From contig NZ_JAQZAJ010000008.1 of the NCBI RefSeq assembly GCF_028737195.1, positions 1 through 64,000 of the forward strand: a stretch of DNA of 64,000 nt. The letters are read 5' to 3'. Source of the stretch: Pseudovibrio exalbescens. Lineage in GTDB: Bacteria > Pseudomonadota > Alphaproteobacteria > Rhizobiales > Stappiaceae. The notes under the pieces are model-generated. The model made no database searches. It saw only the letters and a program-made list of their open reading frames with translations, and had not been told where the DNA came from. A program made the position numbers and the translations under genes. The stretch's first letter is position 1. Each line of letters opens with the position of its first letter. This document shows positions 44,859-53,609 of the stretch, piece by piece.

Positions 44859-46865
44859 TTACTTTCGCTCATCTTCTGTTGGATCAGAATTCAGTGACTG
44901 CTGTTCGGCGTTTGACAAGGGTTCCATGTTAGCGCTGGTTTCAGCCTCGCGGTGGCCCGCCTCCACACTTCCCGTGGGCGGGTAGTCAAGCGTGCCCTGC
45001 AACTGGTCTACTTCTTCACGTGCGGGATTGGGGAATGGCAGCTTGCCGGATTTGCGCCAGCTGGCTACAGCTGCTTCTGCTGCTTCGCTTTCAGCCGTGT
45101 TCACCCCCTTATCACGAGCAACATAAAGGGTTTGTGATGGGAATGCGAAGCCTGTGCCCGCTTGCCCTACGACATCATAAACTCTGAGTAGGACGTCTTC
45201 ACGAATGGCAAAGAAATCGTTCCACTCTCGCGTTTGGGCATAAACGCGAATGCTGATGTTCAAAGAGCTGTCACCATAGCCAGAAAAGCGAACGCGTACA
45301 GTTTCTCTGTCTATTCGAGGGTGGGAAAGGCACATTTTCCGCAGCTGAGCGAGGAGGTACCGCAGCTGATCTGGGGTGGTTTCGTATCGTACGCCAATTG
45401 AAACATCAATCAGCATTTGATCGCATTCTGCCCAGTTGATGATCTGCATGTCAGCAAATTGCGCATTGGGCATGGAGATGAGCGTGCGATCCAATGTTCT
45501 GAGTTTTGTGGAGCGGATGCCAACTCGTTCTACTGTTCCTGTATGGTCGCCGAAGCTGCAGAAGTCGCCGATTTTTACCGGACGATCAATGTACAAGATA
45601 ACCCCACCGATGAGGTTCTCCAGTGTCGGACGAACGGCCAAGGCGACTGCGATGCCGCCAATGCCGAGCCCCGCCATTATGCTCAAAATGGGGATGCCAA
45701 TGGCTTGTCCTCCGAAGGCCATCACGGTCATGACGCCAATAATGCCGAGGGTTGCGGAGAGCAAGCGCAGCATATCCGCATCTAGACTTTCATCTGGGAT
45801 GCGAGGCGAGCGAATAATCAACTCGAATACCATCCTGATGGCCAGCCACAAGAGCCATGCGTATCCAATGTAGGCGAGGATAGTCTCCGCAGTTTGAACA
45901 ATCGCGGCGAAACGTCCTGAAATATTGATTTGTCCGGTTAAGTAAGGAAGTAGGATCTCGCCCGCGAATAGTAGGCTCAAGGGCAGCAAACTTTGCAGGA
46001 TGAGCGCCAGCATACGCTTTTGCGGGTCAACGGCCCATATGATGCTATTCAGAGAAAAGATCAGCACGATTAGAGCCGCGAAAACAATAAACAGAACCAG
46101 CGTTTTCCAAATGGGAGTGTCCAGCCAAAGAAGTGTCAGGGGTTTGGGAATACTCGAAACCACAAACGAAGGAACAAGTGGGCCGGTGAGTTGTTTTCCG
46201 AATATGGCGATTGAGTTGGTCGGCAAGCGGGTTTGGAGTGGTAGGTGGCTTATTGCACGTGCAAACCGCGGCGCATCTCGCACTGTCCGGCCGGAGAACA
46301 AAAATTCTCCTTTTCTTTCTCCTTCCGCTATCTCAACGATCCGTATTGGGGTTTCTGGAACTCTGAAGCTTTGTATACCGCTTGCTTCAACTTCCTCAGC
46401 ATTCGGGAAATCCAGAGCGGATGACGAGGTTAAACGTCCGAGAATATCCATCACATGACTTGCGGTCAAAATGCCTACTTCCCTGCGTGAGGTCGGAGAA
46501 ACCTCCTGCAAATCGAACAAAGCAATAAGCTGGTCGGACACCAATGCGATCCGTGTGGCCCCAGAGAATGTTGGGTTTTCTAAATACTCCAAAATTTCTG
46601 TTTCCATTATTCGGGAAAGCCAACGAAAGGACTCGAAGGTTGCTCTTGGGCTGTCGGTGCGGATCGGCAGCACCTCGCGTTCAGCCTCAATAGTGGTAGC
46701 TGGAAGTTGAGACTGTGCCGGGTTCACGGAAAGAGTGAATGAGGTAATAAGCACGCATACGATGACTGCTCGAAAACACCAAAATTGTTTCAAGGTCTGA
46801 CACGGTCTCGACTGCCGGAGATTTATCGTGTGGAGAAAAGGCTCGAGCACACTCCAAAGCAGCAT
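44859..46865 (-). CDS. MscS-family mechanosensitive channel with large periplasmic N-terminal domain
   Basis: The 668-residue product has a probable signal peptide (FRAVIVCVLITSFTLSVNPAQS), an about 200-residue exported domain, and several helices from about residue 245. The MscS pore helix and beta domain follow: SIMAGLGIGGIAVALAVRPT, LENLIGGVILYIDRPVKIGD, VGIRSTKLRTLDRTLISMPN. The C-terminal alpha/beta domain precedes an acidic low-complexity tail. It acts as an osmotic safety valve. The stop lies 6 bp from the convergent RND gene end, so the two strands meet here. Confidence 0.9.
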   Translation of the reverse strand: MLLWSVLEPFLHTINLRQSRPCQTLKQFWCFRAVIVCVLITSFTLSVNPAQSQLPATTIEAEREVLPIRTDSPRATFESFRWLSRIMETEILEYLENPTFSGATRIALVSDQLIALFDLQEVSPTSRREVGILTASHVMDILGRLTSSSALDFPNAEEVEASGIQSFRVPETPIRIVEIAEGERKGEFLFSGRTVRDAPRFARAISHLPLQTRLPTNSIAIFGKQLTGPLVPSFVVSSIPKPLTLLWLDTPIWKTLVLFIVFAALIVLIFSLNSIIWAVDPQKRMLALILQSLLPLSLLFAGEILLPYLTGQINISGRFAAIVQTAETILAYIGYAWLLWLAIRMVFELIIRSPRIPDESLDADMLRLLSATLGIIGVMTVMAFGGQAIGIPILSIMAGLGIGGIAVALAVRPTLENLIGGVILYIDRPVKIGDFCSFGDHTGTVERVGIRSTKLRTLDRTLISMPNAQFADMQIINWAECDQMLIDVSIGVRYETTPDQLRYLLAQLRKMCLSHPRIDRETVRVRFSGYGDSSLNISIRVYAQTREWNDFFAIREDVLLRVYDVVGQAGTGFAFPSQTLYVARDKGVNTAESEAAEAAVASWRKSGKLPFPNPAREEVDQLQGTLDYPPTGSVEAGHREAETSANMEPLSNAEQQSLNSDPTEDERK

Positions 46866-46998
46866 TCACAGAACTCCGGGTTTATGCGGGGAGACTTCTC
46901 GCAAACTCCTAACTTTCGCGCTTCCTTCATTTTGAATGAAGTAGTAAAACGCCAAGAAGGTCACTTAACTGCGTCTCTCCCCGCCAGTGACGTGTAAA

Positions 46999-47511
46999 TT
47001 ATGTATCGTTCTCTAGTGCCGTGCGAAGTTTTTCTTCTTGGGATGACGATAAGGAGGTCTTCAGAATGCGGGGCGAATGCTCTTTTATTTCGGCAATAAC
47101 CTTGTCGGGAGTTGCCTTCGCAACGAGGACAAAAAGAGCAGAAGTGCCGGGTTTGATGGTTTTTCCGAGGTCTCGAATGAAGTCATCATTAATACCGAAA
47201 TCAGAAAGGCGGCCTGTAAGTGCACCGACAGCCGCGCCAGCCGCTCCGCCGACAGCGAAACCCGCCAGAGGATTTAAAAGCAACAGTCCGACCAGTCCTC
47301 CGAGCAATGCGCCTGTGCTCAATCCGTGACTTGCTCCCAATGCCGTAAGGTTTACCGATTGCTTAATCTGGACATCGCCTTGTTCCGGGCGGATGACCAC
47401 GACGGCGTCGGTTAGGTCGATCAGATGAGCCTTGCCGAGGGCGCGTAGCTTGCTCAATACGATGTCCGCGGTCTCAATGCCGTCAAAGTCCATTACAATC
47501 AGATCTGACAT
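46999..47511 (-). CDS. DUF1269-family membrane protein
   Basis: The product is 170 residues from ATG 47511 (AGAGGACGG upstream); the frame extends to 47607 without need. N-terminal alpha/beta part is SDLIVMDFDGIETADIVLSK. A Gly/Ala-rich hairpin membrane segment follows (ALLGGLVGLLLLNPLAGFAV, GGAAGAAVGALTG), then a C-terminal part with FVLVAKATPDKVIAEI. This is the DUF1269 layout, known from stress or anaerobic gene sets, with unclear function. It follows arcA on the same strand after 122 bp. Confidence 0.85.
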   Translation of the reverse strand: MSDLIVMDFDGIETADIVLSKLRALGKAHLIDLTDAVVVIRPEQGDVQIKQSVNLTALGASHGLSTGALLGGLVGLLLLNPLAGFAVGGAAGAAVGALTGRLSDFGINDDFIRDLGKTIKPGTSALFVLVAKATPDKVIAEIKEHSPRILKTSLSSSQEEKLRTALENDT

Positions 47512-47633
47512 ATTTATCCGTCCTCTTCTTATTCTTTTGGATCTTCGGATTTCGCTGCTGTTGTTTGCCAGCATAGGCGCTTGGCTGTCGAAGTGATCGA
47601 CAGCCAAGCTATTGGATCATGGTGACGCGAAGC

Positions 47634-48878
47634 TCAAAAATCGACAGGGTCGCGACTGATCGGACAGGTCATGCAATGCCCGCCGCCCCGCCCGCGCCCA
47701 AGCTCGGAACCAGAGATAGTGATCACTTCAATACCTTGTTTGCGGAGCAACGTATTCGTGTAGGTATTGCGATCGTAAGCAAAAACGACTCCGGGTGAAA
47801 CACAAACGAGGTTTGCGCCAGAATCCCACTGTGTTCGCTCTCGAACGTACGCATTGCCACCAGTTTCTACGACCCGCATTTTCTTGACACCGAGTGCTTT
47901 TGAAACCGCGCCCACCCAGTCTGTGTTTTCTCTTCTGACATCAAGTTCGCCGTTTTCCTTCGGGCGAATGGAGTAGGGCGTAATTGTGTTAACGATATCT
48001 GGATACAAAAGGACGCAATCGCGATCTGCGAAGGTGAACACGGTATCGAGATGCATTGCAGCACGCAGCTTCGGCATGGCTGCCACAAGCACAACATCAA
48101 CGACATCCTGCTCGAACAAAGATTTCGCTAGCAGCCCGATCCCTTGTCGAGACGTGCGTTCTGACATTCCTATGAGGAGGGTACGGTTTCCCGCAGGCAT
48201 CACATCCCCTCCTTCGACAGTAGCCAATCCGAAGTTCTTTTGCGGATCTCCCCACCAGATATTCGTCTTGTCACGGAAGTCTGGATGAAAACGATAGATT
48301 GCCGTAGTAAGGAGCGTCTCGTCCTTTCGTGGTGGCCAGTAGAGCGGATTGACGCTACACCCACCATATATCCAACAAGTTGTGTCTCGTGTGTAGAGTG
48401 TGTTTGGAAGTGGGGAGATCAGGTATTGAGTTAAATCACCGCTGTGCCGGATCAAATCCATAAACTGCCCAGACAGATTTTGGGGGAATTCTTCAACCGA
48501 CAAGCCGCCGATCAGGATCTCGGCCAGAGTCCGATCATTTAGCTCCTCCAAATAGCTGCGCACATCCTCAACAAGCCCAATGCCAACCTCATATTCCGTT
48601 ACGCGGGTGTTCAGGATCCAATCCTTGGCCTCCGGAATTGCAAGTGTTTGAGTTAACAGGTCGTGCATTTCCACCACGTCGACTCCTCGGTCACGCAGTT
48701 TCTGCTGGAAATCAAGATGATCTCTTTTTGCAACATCAACCCAGATTACATCATCAAACAAAAGGTTGTCGCAGTTGGATGGGGTAAGCCGTTCGTGCGC
48801 CTTACCCGGCGAACACACCATTACTTTATTCAGTTTACCAACTTCGGAATGGACTCCAAATGCGGCCTGTGCGGTCAT
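47634..48878 (-). CDS. arcA: Arginine deiminase
   Basis: The 414-residue product converts arginine to citrulline and ammonia. Conserved blocks: [73 protein letters not shown] (catalytic His/Asp) and [11 protein letters not shown] with nucleophile Cys402. AGGAGGG lies 6 bp before the ATG. It is downstream of arcD (22-bp gap), forming arcDA. Genes for ornithine carbamoyltransferase and carbamate kinase are not in the window, so either the rest of the pathway is elsewhere or ammonia release (acid protection) is the point. Confidence 0.97.
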   Translation of the reverse strand: MTAQAAFGVHSEVGKLNKVMVCSPGKAHERLTPSNCDNLLFDDVIWVDVAKRDHLDFQQKLRDRGVDVVEMHDLLTQTLAIPEAKDWILNTRVTEYEVGIGLVEDVRSYLEELNDRTLAEILIGGLSVEEFPQNLSGQFMDLIRHSGDLTQYLISPLPNTLYTRDTTCWIYGGCSVNPLYWPPRKDETLLTTAIYRFHPDFRDKTNIWWGDPQKNFGLATVEGGDVMPAGNRTLLIGMSERTSRQGIGLLAKSLFEQDVVDVVLVAAMPKLRAAMHLDTVFTFADRDCVLLYPDIVNTITPYSIRPKENGELDVRRENTDWVGAVSKALGVKKMRVVETGGNAYVRERTQWDSGANLVCVSPGVVFAYDRNTYTNTLLRKQGIEVITISGSELGRGRGGGHCMTCPISRDPVDF

Positions 48879-48900
48879 CTGACCCTCCTGCTTTTTTGTT

Positions 48901-50337
48901 TTATGGTGTTATTCGGCCAGTTATCAGCCCGGCCATGCCCAGGATGGCTCCAATGGCAATAGCGGCAAATATCATTGTTTCCCGCTTGTTAAAGAGAGAT
49001 GCATTGTTCTCGCGACGAGACCAAACATAAAGAAGCGTTCCAGGTGCGAACAACACGGTTACGAGGATCACGTATTTCAGACCTGCGGCGATAAACATGA
49101 AGACCACATACAGGATAGCAATCCAGCTGACGATCATATCGGAACGGCGGGCTTTGGGTGTGCCTGCATATAGTGCGTCATCCCTTACCAACAACGCGCC
49201 AAAGCCTGCCACAAGGAGATAGGGTAACAAGGTGGTGACGCTTGTCATGTTGAGCATGAAATTGAAGGCATCTGCTGACCAATAGGTGGAGATTATGAAT
49301 GCTGAGATCACGATGTTGGTTGCCCACAAGGCTGCGGCAGGCACCTTATTGGCGTTTTCATTAGCAAAGATACGTGGCATGTCTCCAGACTTGGCTGCAG
49401 CAAACATGACTTCTGCGCAGATGAGACACCAGGCTAAGTAGGCTCCCAGCACCGAGACGAGTACGCCAATGGAAATGAACCAACGTCCCCATGGACCGGC
49501 TGCTGCTTCAAGCGCCCCGGCTAGTGAGGGCTGACGAAGGGCCGCTATCTCGGCGCGCGGCTCAATCGCATAAGGCAGCAGGGTGATCGCCACCATCAAC
49601 CCGGTTACAGCAACGAACCCCAGAATGGTCGCAGTGCCAACATCGGAGCGCTTCTTGGCAAAGCGTGAATAAACACTTGCTCCTTCAATGCCTATAAAAA
49701 CGAACACGGTAATCAACATGGTGTCGCGCACCTGAAAGATCAGGGGTTTTTCGGGCATTCCAACACCACCCCAAAAGTTCTCCCGGAAAGTGTCAAAGTT
49801 GAAGGCAATTATCATGGCAATGATGGCGACCAGGATAGGCACAATCTTGGCGATAGTCACAATGAAGTTGACGGCAGCGGCCTGCTCCACACCGCGCAGG
49901 ATTAAGGTATGAAACAGCCAGACCCCGGCGAGTGAAACCAAAATGGAGATGAGTGTATTGCCCTCTCCAAACATCGGAAAAAACTTGCCAAGCGTTGAGC
50001 CGATCAAAACCCAATAGAATACATTCCCAAGGCATGATCCCAACCAATAGCCAAAGGCTGAGAGGAAGCCCATGTAGTCCCCAAAACCCGCTTTCGCGTA
50101 GGCAAAGACCCCGGCGTCAATCTCCGGTTTACGCTCCGCTAGAAATTGGAAGACTCGTGCGAGCATGTACATACCCGTACCTGCAATCAACCAGGCAATG
50201 ATTGCGCCAAATGGACCTGTCGCCATGCCGAAGCGCCCAGGAAGATTGAATATTCCGGCACCTACCATGGAGCCAATGACCATTGCAGTCAGCGCGAAAA
50301 GTGAAATCTTACTTGCTTGTTGATGTTCTGGCTGCAC
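48901..50337 (-). CDS. arcD: Arginine/ornithine antiporter, APC family
   Basis: The product is 478 residues from GTG 50337 with AGGAG 8 bp upstream. It is a 12-13 helix APC-superfamily transporter. The signature [18 protein letters not shown] lies in helix 1. [20 protein letters not shown] and a C-terminal [14 protein letters not shown] follow the ArcD pattern. It precedes arcA on the same strand and probably exchanges external arginine for ornithine or citrulline. The promoter is expected in 50338-50520. Confidence 0.93.
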   Translation of the reverse strand: MQPEHQQASKISLFALTAMVIGSMVGAGIFNLPGRFGMATGPFGAIIAWLIAGTGMYMLARVFQFLAERKPEIDAGVFAYAKAGFGDYMGFLSAFGYWLGSCLGNVFYWVLIGSTLGKFFPMFGEGNTLISILVSLAGVWLFHTLILRGVEQAAAVNFIVTIAKIVPILVAIIAMIIAFNFDTFRENFWGGVGMPEKPLIFQVRDTMLITVFVFIGIEGASVYSRFAKKRSDVGTATILGFVAVTGLMVAITLLPYAIEPRAEIAALRQPSLAGALEAAAGPWGRWFISIGVLVSVLGAYLAWCLICAEVMFAAAKSGDMPRIFANENANKVPAAALWATNIVISAFIISTYWSADAFNFMLNMTSVTTLLPYLLVAGFGALLVRDDALYAGTPKARRSDMIVSWIAILYVVFMFIAAGLKYVILVTVLFAPGTLLYVWSRRENNASLFNKRETMIFAAIAIGAILGMAGLITGRITP

Positions 50338-51098
50338 TGTTCACTCCTGTCTTTTGACGACAGTTCTTTTTTATTTTTACTTTAGATCAACCGGAGAGTT
50401 GCTGAGTTTGCGATGTATTTCAGGGACCTTGTATTATACTAGTGAAATTAGTTTTATACCCCATTAATACTTTGAATAGGATTTGGTGACTTAAGGTAAT
50501 CTCATGTTAAAATGAAATCAAGCGCAAATTTCTAGGAAAGGGTTACTTGCCGCCGCCCGTTTTAATACGATGCCCGGCGTCAGGTAAATAGGTGCGGCGA
50601 ACGGATGGAGTTGAGGTTTTTGCTGTAAAGCGCTGGCAAGCCATGTAGAAGGATATATCTTTCTAGAGCATTTCCCGCTTATTCTGGCTCATATCCCGTC
50701 GCAGTGAAGTTCTGTCATACATTTGCCCCTCCCGATGCTGGAGTCGATGAGCTTCTGGAGACAGTGAACTTGCTGAGAACCAGGTGTCAGCCAGCCCGCG
50801 ATCAGTGGAGGAGCATGATGTGCCCCTGTCCTGCACCCCATCCGCGCCGGATCCTTAATTCCCTGCAAGATAGTGAGACTAGATCCCCTTTTCTTCGGAA
50901 AAAAGAGTGCCGCTTCAAGTGTCTACGGCAAAAGTTGCGAGAACATCGGCAGCTTTTCTAGCCGGTGCATGGTAGGTGCTGAACCCAAGGAAATTCGCAT
51001 TCGTAAAAGTTTAGCAATCTTTGCTTTTTCCCGTAAAGCGTGTATTCAACCTAACTCAATTTTATAGTGACTAAAAACACTAGTGTTACAGGTGTCAG
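50338..51098. promoter_or_regulatory. Divergent intergenic region between arcD and the autotransporter
   Basis: About 760 bp, AT-rich near arcD. It holds the 18-bp motif TGACTTAAGGTAATCTCA at 50487-50504, which is nearly repeated at 53433-53450 before the second surface protein. A perfect palindrome AACACTAGTGTT at 51076-51087 lies just before the autotransporter start. A lone TTGAT half-site about 50 bp upstream of arcD resembles half an FNR box but lacks the second arm. No gene is convincing in 50520-51098. Confidence 0.45.
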
Positions 51099-53267
51099 GT
51101 GAGTACAGGTTTTTTTAAGAAGCACTTTTTGTTGACGACAACTGCCATCAGCATGGCTGTCTTGAGCCCGGCGACCGCTATCGAACAGGTGGATCACCCA
51201 TGGTTTGATAGTTCTCATATCGGAATTCGGATCGATGCGCCGGTGTTGCCTCAGGTCAATCGATCCGGCACCCGATTGCTGGTGTTTTCCAATGCTGATC
51301 CGATTGATGACTGGGTGTTCGCAGAGGAGCCCTCTTGGGCTTCCGGGCTCTTGCCTTTTCGGATCCAGATTTTCTTCACGGAAGCTTACAGTAACAAGAA
51401 TCTGATCATTGGCAATACGGGGAACTCTTCGTGGTCATCCTTGTTAGGAAGGCCGACGCGTCTCAGCCGGGTAGATCCGAATAGCAGCTCAACATGGACA
51501 CTTACAGAATACGATAGTCTGTCCACTTCAGCAGAAGATTTGATCATCGGTCAGGTGAGTGCCGATGACATGGCCCTGACCGGGTCCATGCAGTTCAATT
51601 CAGGGGAAGGGTACACGGCCGTTTACTGGTCCACCAATGATCTGGCGGACCAGGGTCAGATGATCGATATCGGCGGTCTGTTCTCCTCTGGCTCACCGCT
51701 TGCTTCAAGTTATGGCCGGGCGATCAGCAGCGATGGTCTCACGGTTGTTGGCGATAGCGCGCCGGACATCTCTCAGCTGTCGTCCATGGCGCCAACGCTG
51801 TTTCCTTATGAGTGGCAACCCTACACGTTGGCCGGATCGCAAGCTTTTGTTTGGAGTGCGGGCACCATGTCGGCGCTGGACAACCTGTCTGCGGGCGCTG
51901 GCGCGGAAAGTTCTGCTCAGGCGGTCAATTCAGACGGCACCGTCATTGTCGGCCTTGCGTCCAATGACAGCAACGAGCTGCGCGCCGTGCGTTGGGATGG
52001 CACCGGCATTACGGATCTGGGCACGCTGCGGGCCGACCAGAGCGGCCAGTCTCTTGCCCGGGCGGTGAGCGCTGATGGACAGCACATTGTTGGCGCCGCA
52101 CAGGCGGATGACGGGGCCTTCAAGGCAACCGTTTGGAACTACGGTGTGGCAACCAATCTGGGCACGCTGAAGGCTGATAACAGCGGCACCAGCTATGCCA
52201 CCAGCATCAGCGAGGATGGCAAGACAATTGTGGGTTTGTCGGATACGGACAATGGTTTTGGTCCCGACAGCTCCGGGGAAATCGATGCATCCATCCGGCC
52301 GTTCATCTATCGCAATTCCTTGCAAGACACCTACAACGTGGCTGCTTCCATGCAGGACGTGGCCACCGATATGGGGCTTGCCACCAACCGCATGGCCGAG
52401 GTGACCAGATGGATGGCGCGCAGCGGTGCCCTGCCCGCGCAAGCTGGCAAACGGCAGATCGGCATCGGCACCTACGGTCTTCTGGATGATGGCTCGCGGT
52501 CAAACAGCTTCATGGCTTCTGCCAGCATGCGCTTGTCAGAGCGGTTCGGCTTTGGTGGTGCGGTTGGAGTATCCAGCCGGGGCGGCATTGGCGACACGGT
52601 TTCCGCTGATCTTGGCTACAGCCTGGCCGCCTTTGCCAGCTATCGCCCGGCCATGGGGGAAAACTGGACGTGGGACGTGCGTGCCTCCGGTGCCTATTCG
52701 GCGCTTGATGGCACCATTTCGCGGGGTGATGGCTATGCAAATGTGCAGGCCACCAAAGCAGATGCGTCTTTCAACTCTGTTTATGTGGGGTTGGACACCC
52801 GCCTGACCTATCAAGCCCTCGACAGGTTGACGATCAGTCCCCACGCGTCGTTGGGTCTGGCCCATCACCATCGCGGGGCCTATGACGAAAGCATGGAGCT
52901 GGATACGTCAGCCCACTATGACGCGCTGGACCTGACGGAATTTTACGGCGGTTTGGGCGTTGAGGTGGCGCACCAACTGACCGACAGCGTCCGCCTGCGC
53001 ATTGACACAGGTTTCGACGTGGACTTGGCGTCGGACGACCACACCTTGACAGGCACCACCACCTTGCCGGGGTTCGAAACGGTCGATATCGACTTCTCCG
53101 GGGATCGCAACGCCTTGCGCGGTTATCTGGAGACGGGACTAAGCTATGCGGTGACGCAGGCGGGGTCGCTGGACCTGTCGGCGCGTATGTTCACGCCCCA
53201 CTATCAAGAGAGCGGCAAGAACAATGTGGACTTTGCCTACTCCGTGCGCCTCAACATGGAGTTTTAA
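51099..53267 (+). CDS. Autotransporter (type Va) with HAF-type repeats
   Basis: The product is 722 residues from GTG 51099. Signal region HFLLTTTAISMAVLSPATAI. The passenger (about 30-420) contains several HAF-like repeats: GRAISSDGLTVVGDSA, AQAVNSDGTVIVGLAS, ARAVSADGQHIVGAAQ, ATSISEDGKTIVGLSD. The C-terminal beta-barrel (about 440-722) ends in YSVRLNMEF with the terminal Phe needed by the Bam machinery. It is a surface protein with a small beta-propeller-like passenger; a role in adhesion is likely but unproven. A 7-T run directly follows the start codon region. A strong terminator follows. Confidence 0.88.
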   Translation: MSTGFFKKHFLLTTTAISMAVLSPATAIEQVDHPWFDSSHIGIRIDAPVLPQVNRSGTRLLVFSNADPIDDWVFAEEPSWASGLLPFRIQIFFTEAYSNKNLIIGNTGNSSWSSLLGRPTRLSRVDPNSSSTWTLTEYDSLSTSAEDLIIGQVSADDMALTGSMQFNSGEGYTAVYWSTNDLADQGQMIDIGGLFSSGSPLASSYGRAISSDGLTVVGDSAPDISQLSSMAPTLFPYEWQPYTLAGSQAFVWSAGTMSALDNLSAGAGAESSAQAVNSDGTVIVGLASNDSNELRAVRWDGTGITDLGTLRADQSGQSLARAVSADGQHIVGAAQADDGAFKATVWNYGVATNLGTLKADNSGTSYATSISEDGKTIVGLSDTDNGFGPDSSGEIDASIRPFIYRNSLQDTYNVAASMQDVATDMGLATNRMAEVTRWMARSGALPAQAGKRQIGIGTYGLLDDGSRSNSFMASASMRLSERFGFGGAVGVSSRGGIGDTVSADLGYSLAAFASYRPAMGENWTWDVRASGAYSALDGTISRGDGYANVQATKADASFNSVYVGLDTRLTYQALDRLTISPHASLGLAHHHRGAYDESMELDTSAHYDALDLTEFYGGLGVEVAHQLTDSVRLRIDTGFDVDLASDDHTLTGTTTLPGFETVDIDFSGDRNALRGYLETGLSYAVTQAGSLDLSARMFTPHYQESGKNNVDFAYSVRLNMEF

Positions 53268-53325
53268 ACGGCGGCCACCCTGCCCGCCCCAACCACGTGG
53301 GGCTAGTCGCGCGTTGCAACGGTTC

Positions 53326-53355
53326 AACCCGGTTCCGAAAGGAGCCGGGTTTTTT
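53326..53355 (+). terminator. Rho-independent terminator of the autotransporter
   Basis: AACCCGGTTCC, loop GAAA, GGAGCCGGGTT followed by TTTT: a long GC stem with a stable tetraloop and T-run, 59 bp after the stop. Confidence 0.9.
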
Positions 53356-53432
53356 GTGCCATGCCCTCATCTGGACATCAAATCAACCGGCTTTTCCGGG
53401 TATCCAGACTGTTTAATATAATTATGAATTAT

Positions 53433-53450
53433 TGACTCAAGTTAATCTTA
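53433..53450 (+). promoter_or_regulatory. 18-bp motif shared with 50487-50504
   Basis: TGACTCAAGTTAATCTTA matches TGACTTAAGGTAATCTCA at 50487-50504 at 15 of 18 positions. Both lie upstream of outer-membrane surface protein genes on the same strand (about 610 and 175 bp ahead). It could be a common regulator site or a promoter element (TTGACT is embedded here at 53432). Too few copies to be certain. Confidence 0.35.
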
Positions 53451-53609
53451 GCGGTAAGCGAAAGCACCGCCACCCAATACGTGTTTTTCCACGCATCAGG
53501 CAGCTCCCTCCCAGATCACCCGAGGCCCCGATCCCAGGCGGTCGCGTCCTTTATCGCCCGCGTCAACGGAAGGCGCGCTGGCGACGTCATGCGTAATCGA
53601 AAGCCAACC

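Noticed and set aside
50380-50395. FNR/ANR box upstream of arcD
   Set aside because: Only one TTGAT half is good; the second arm does not match ATCAA, so anaerobic control is not shown by the sequence.
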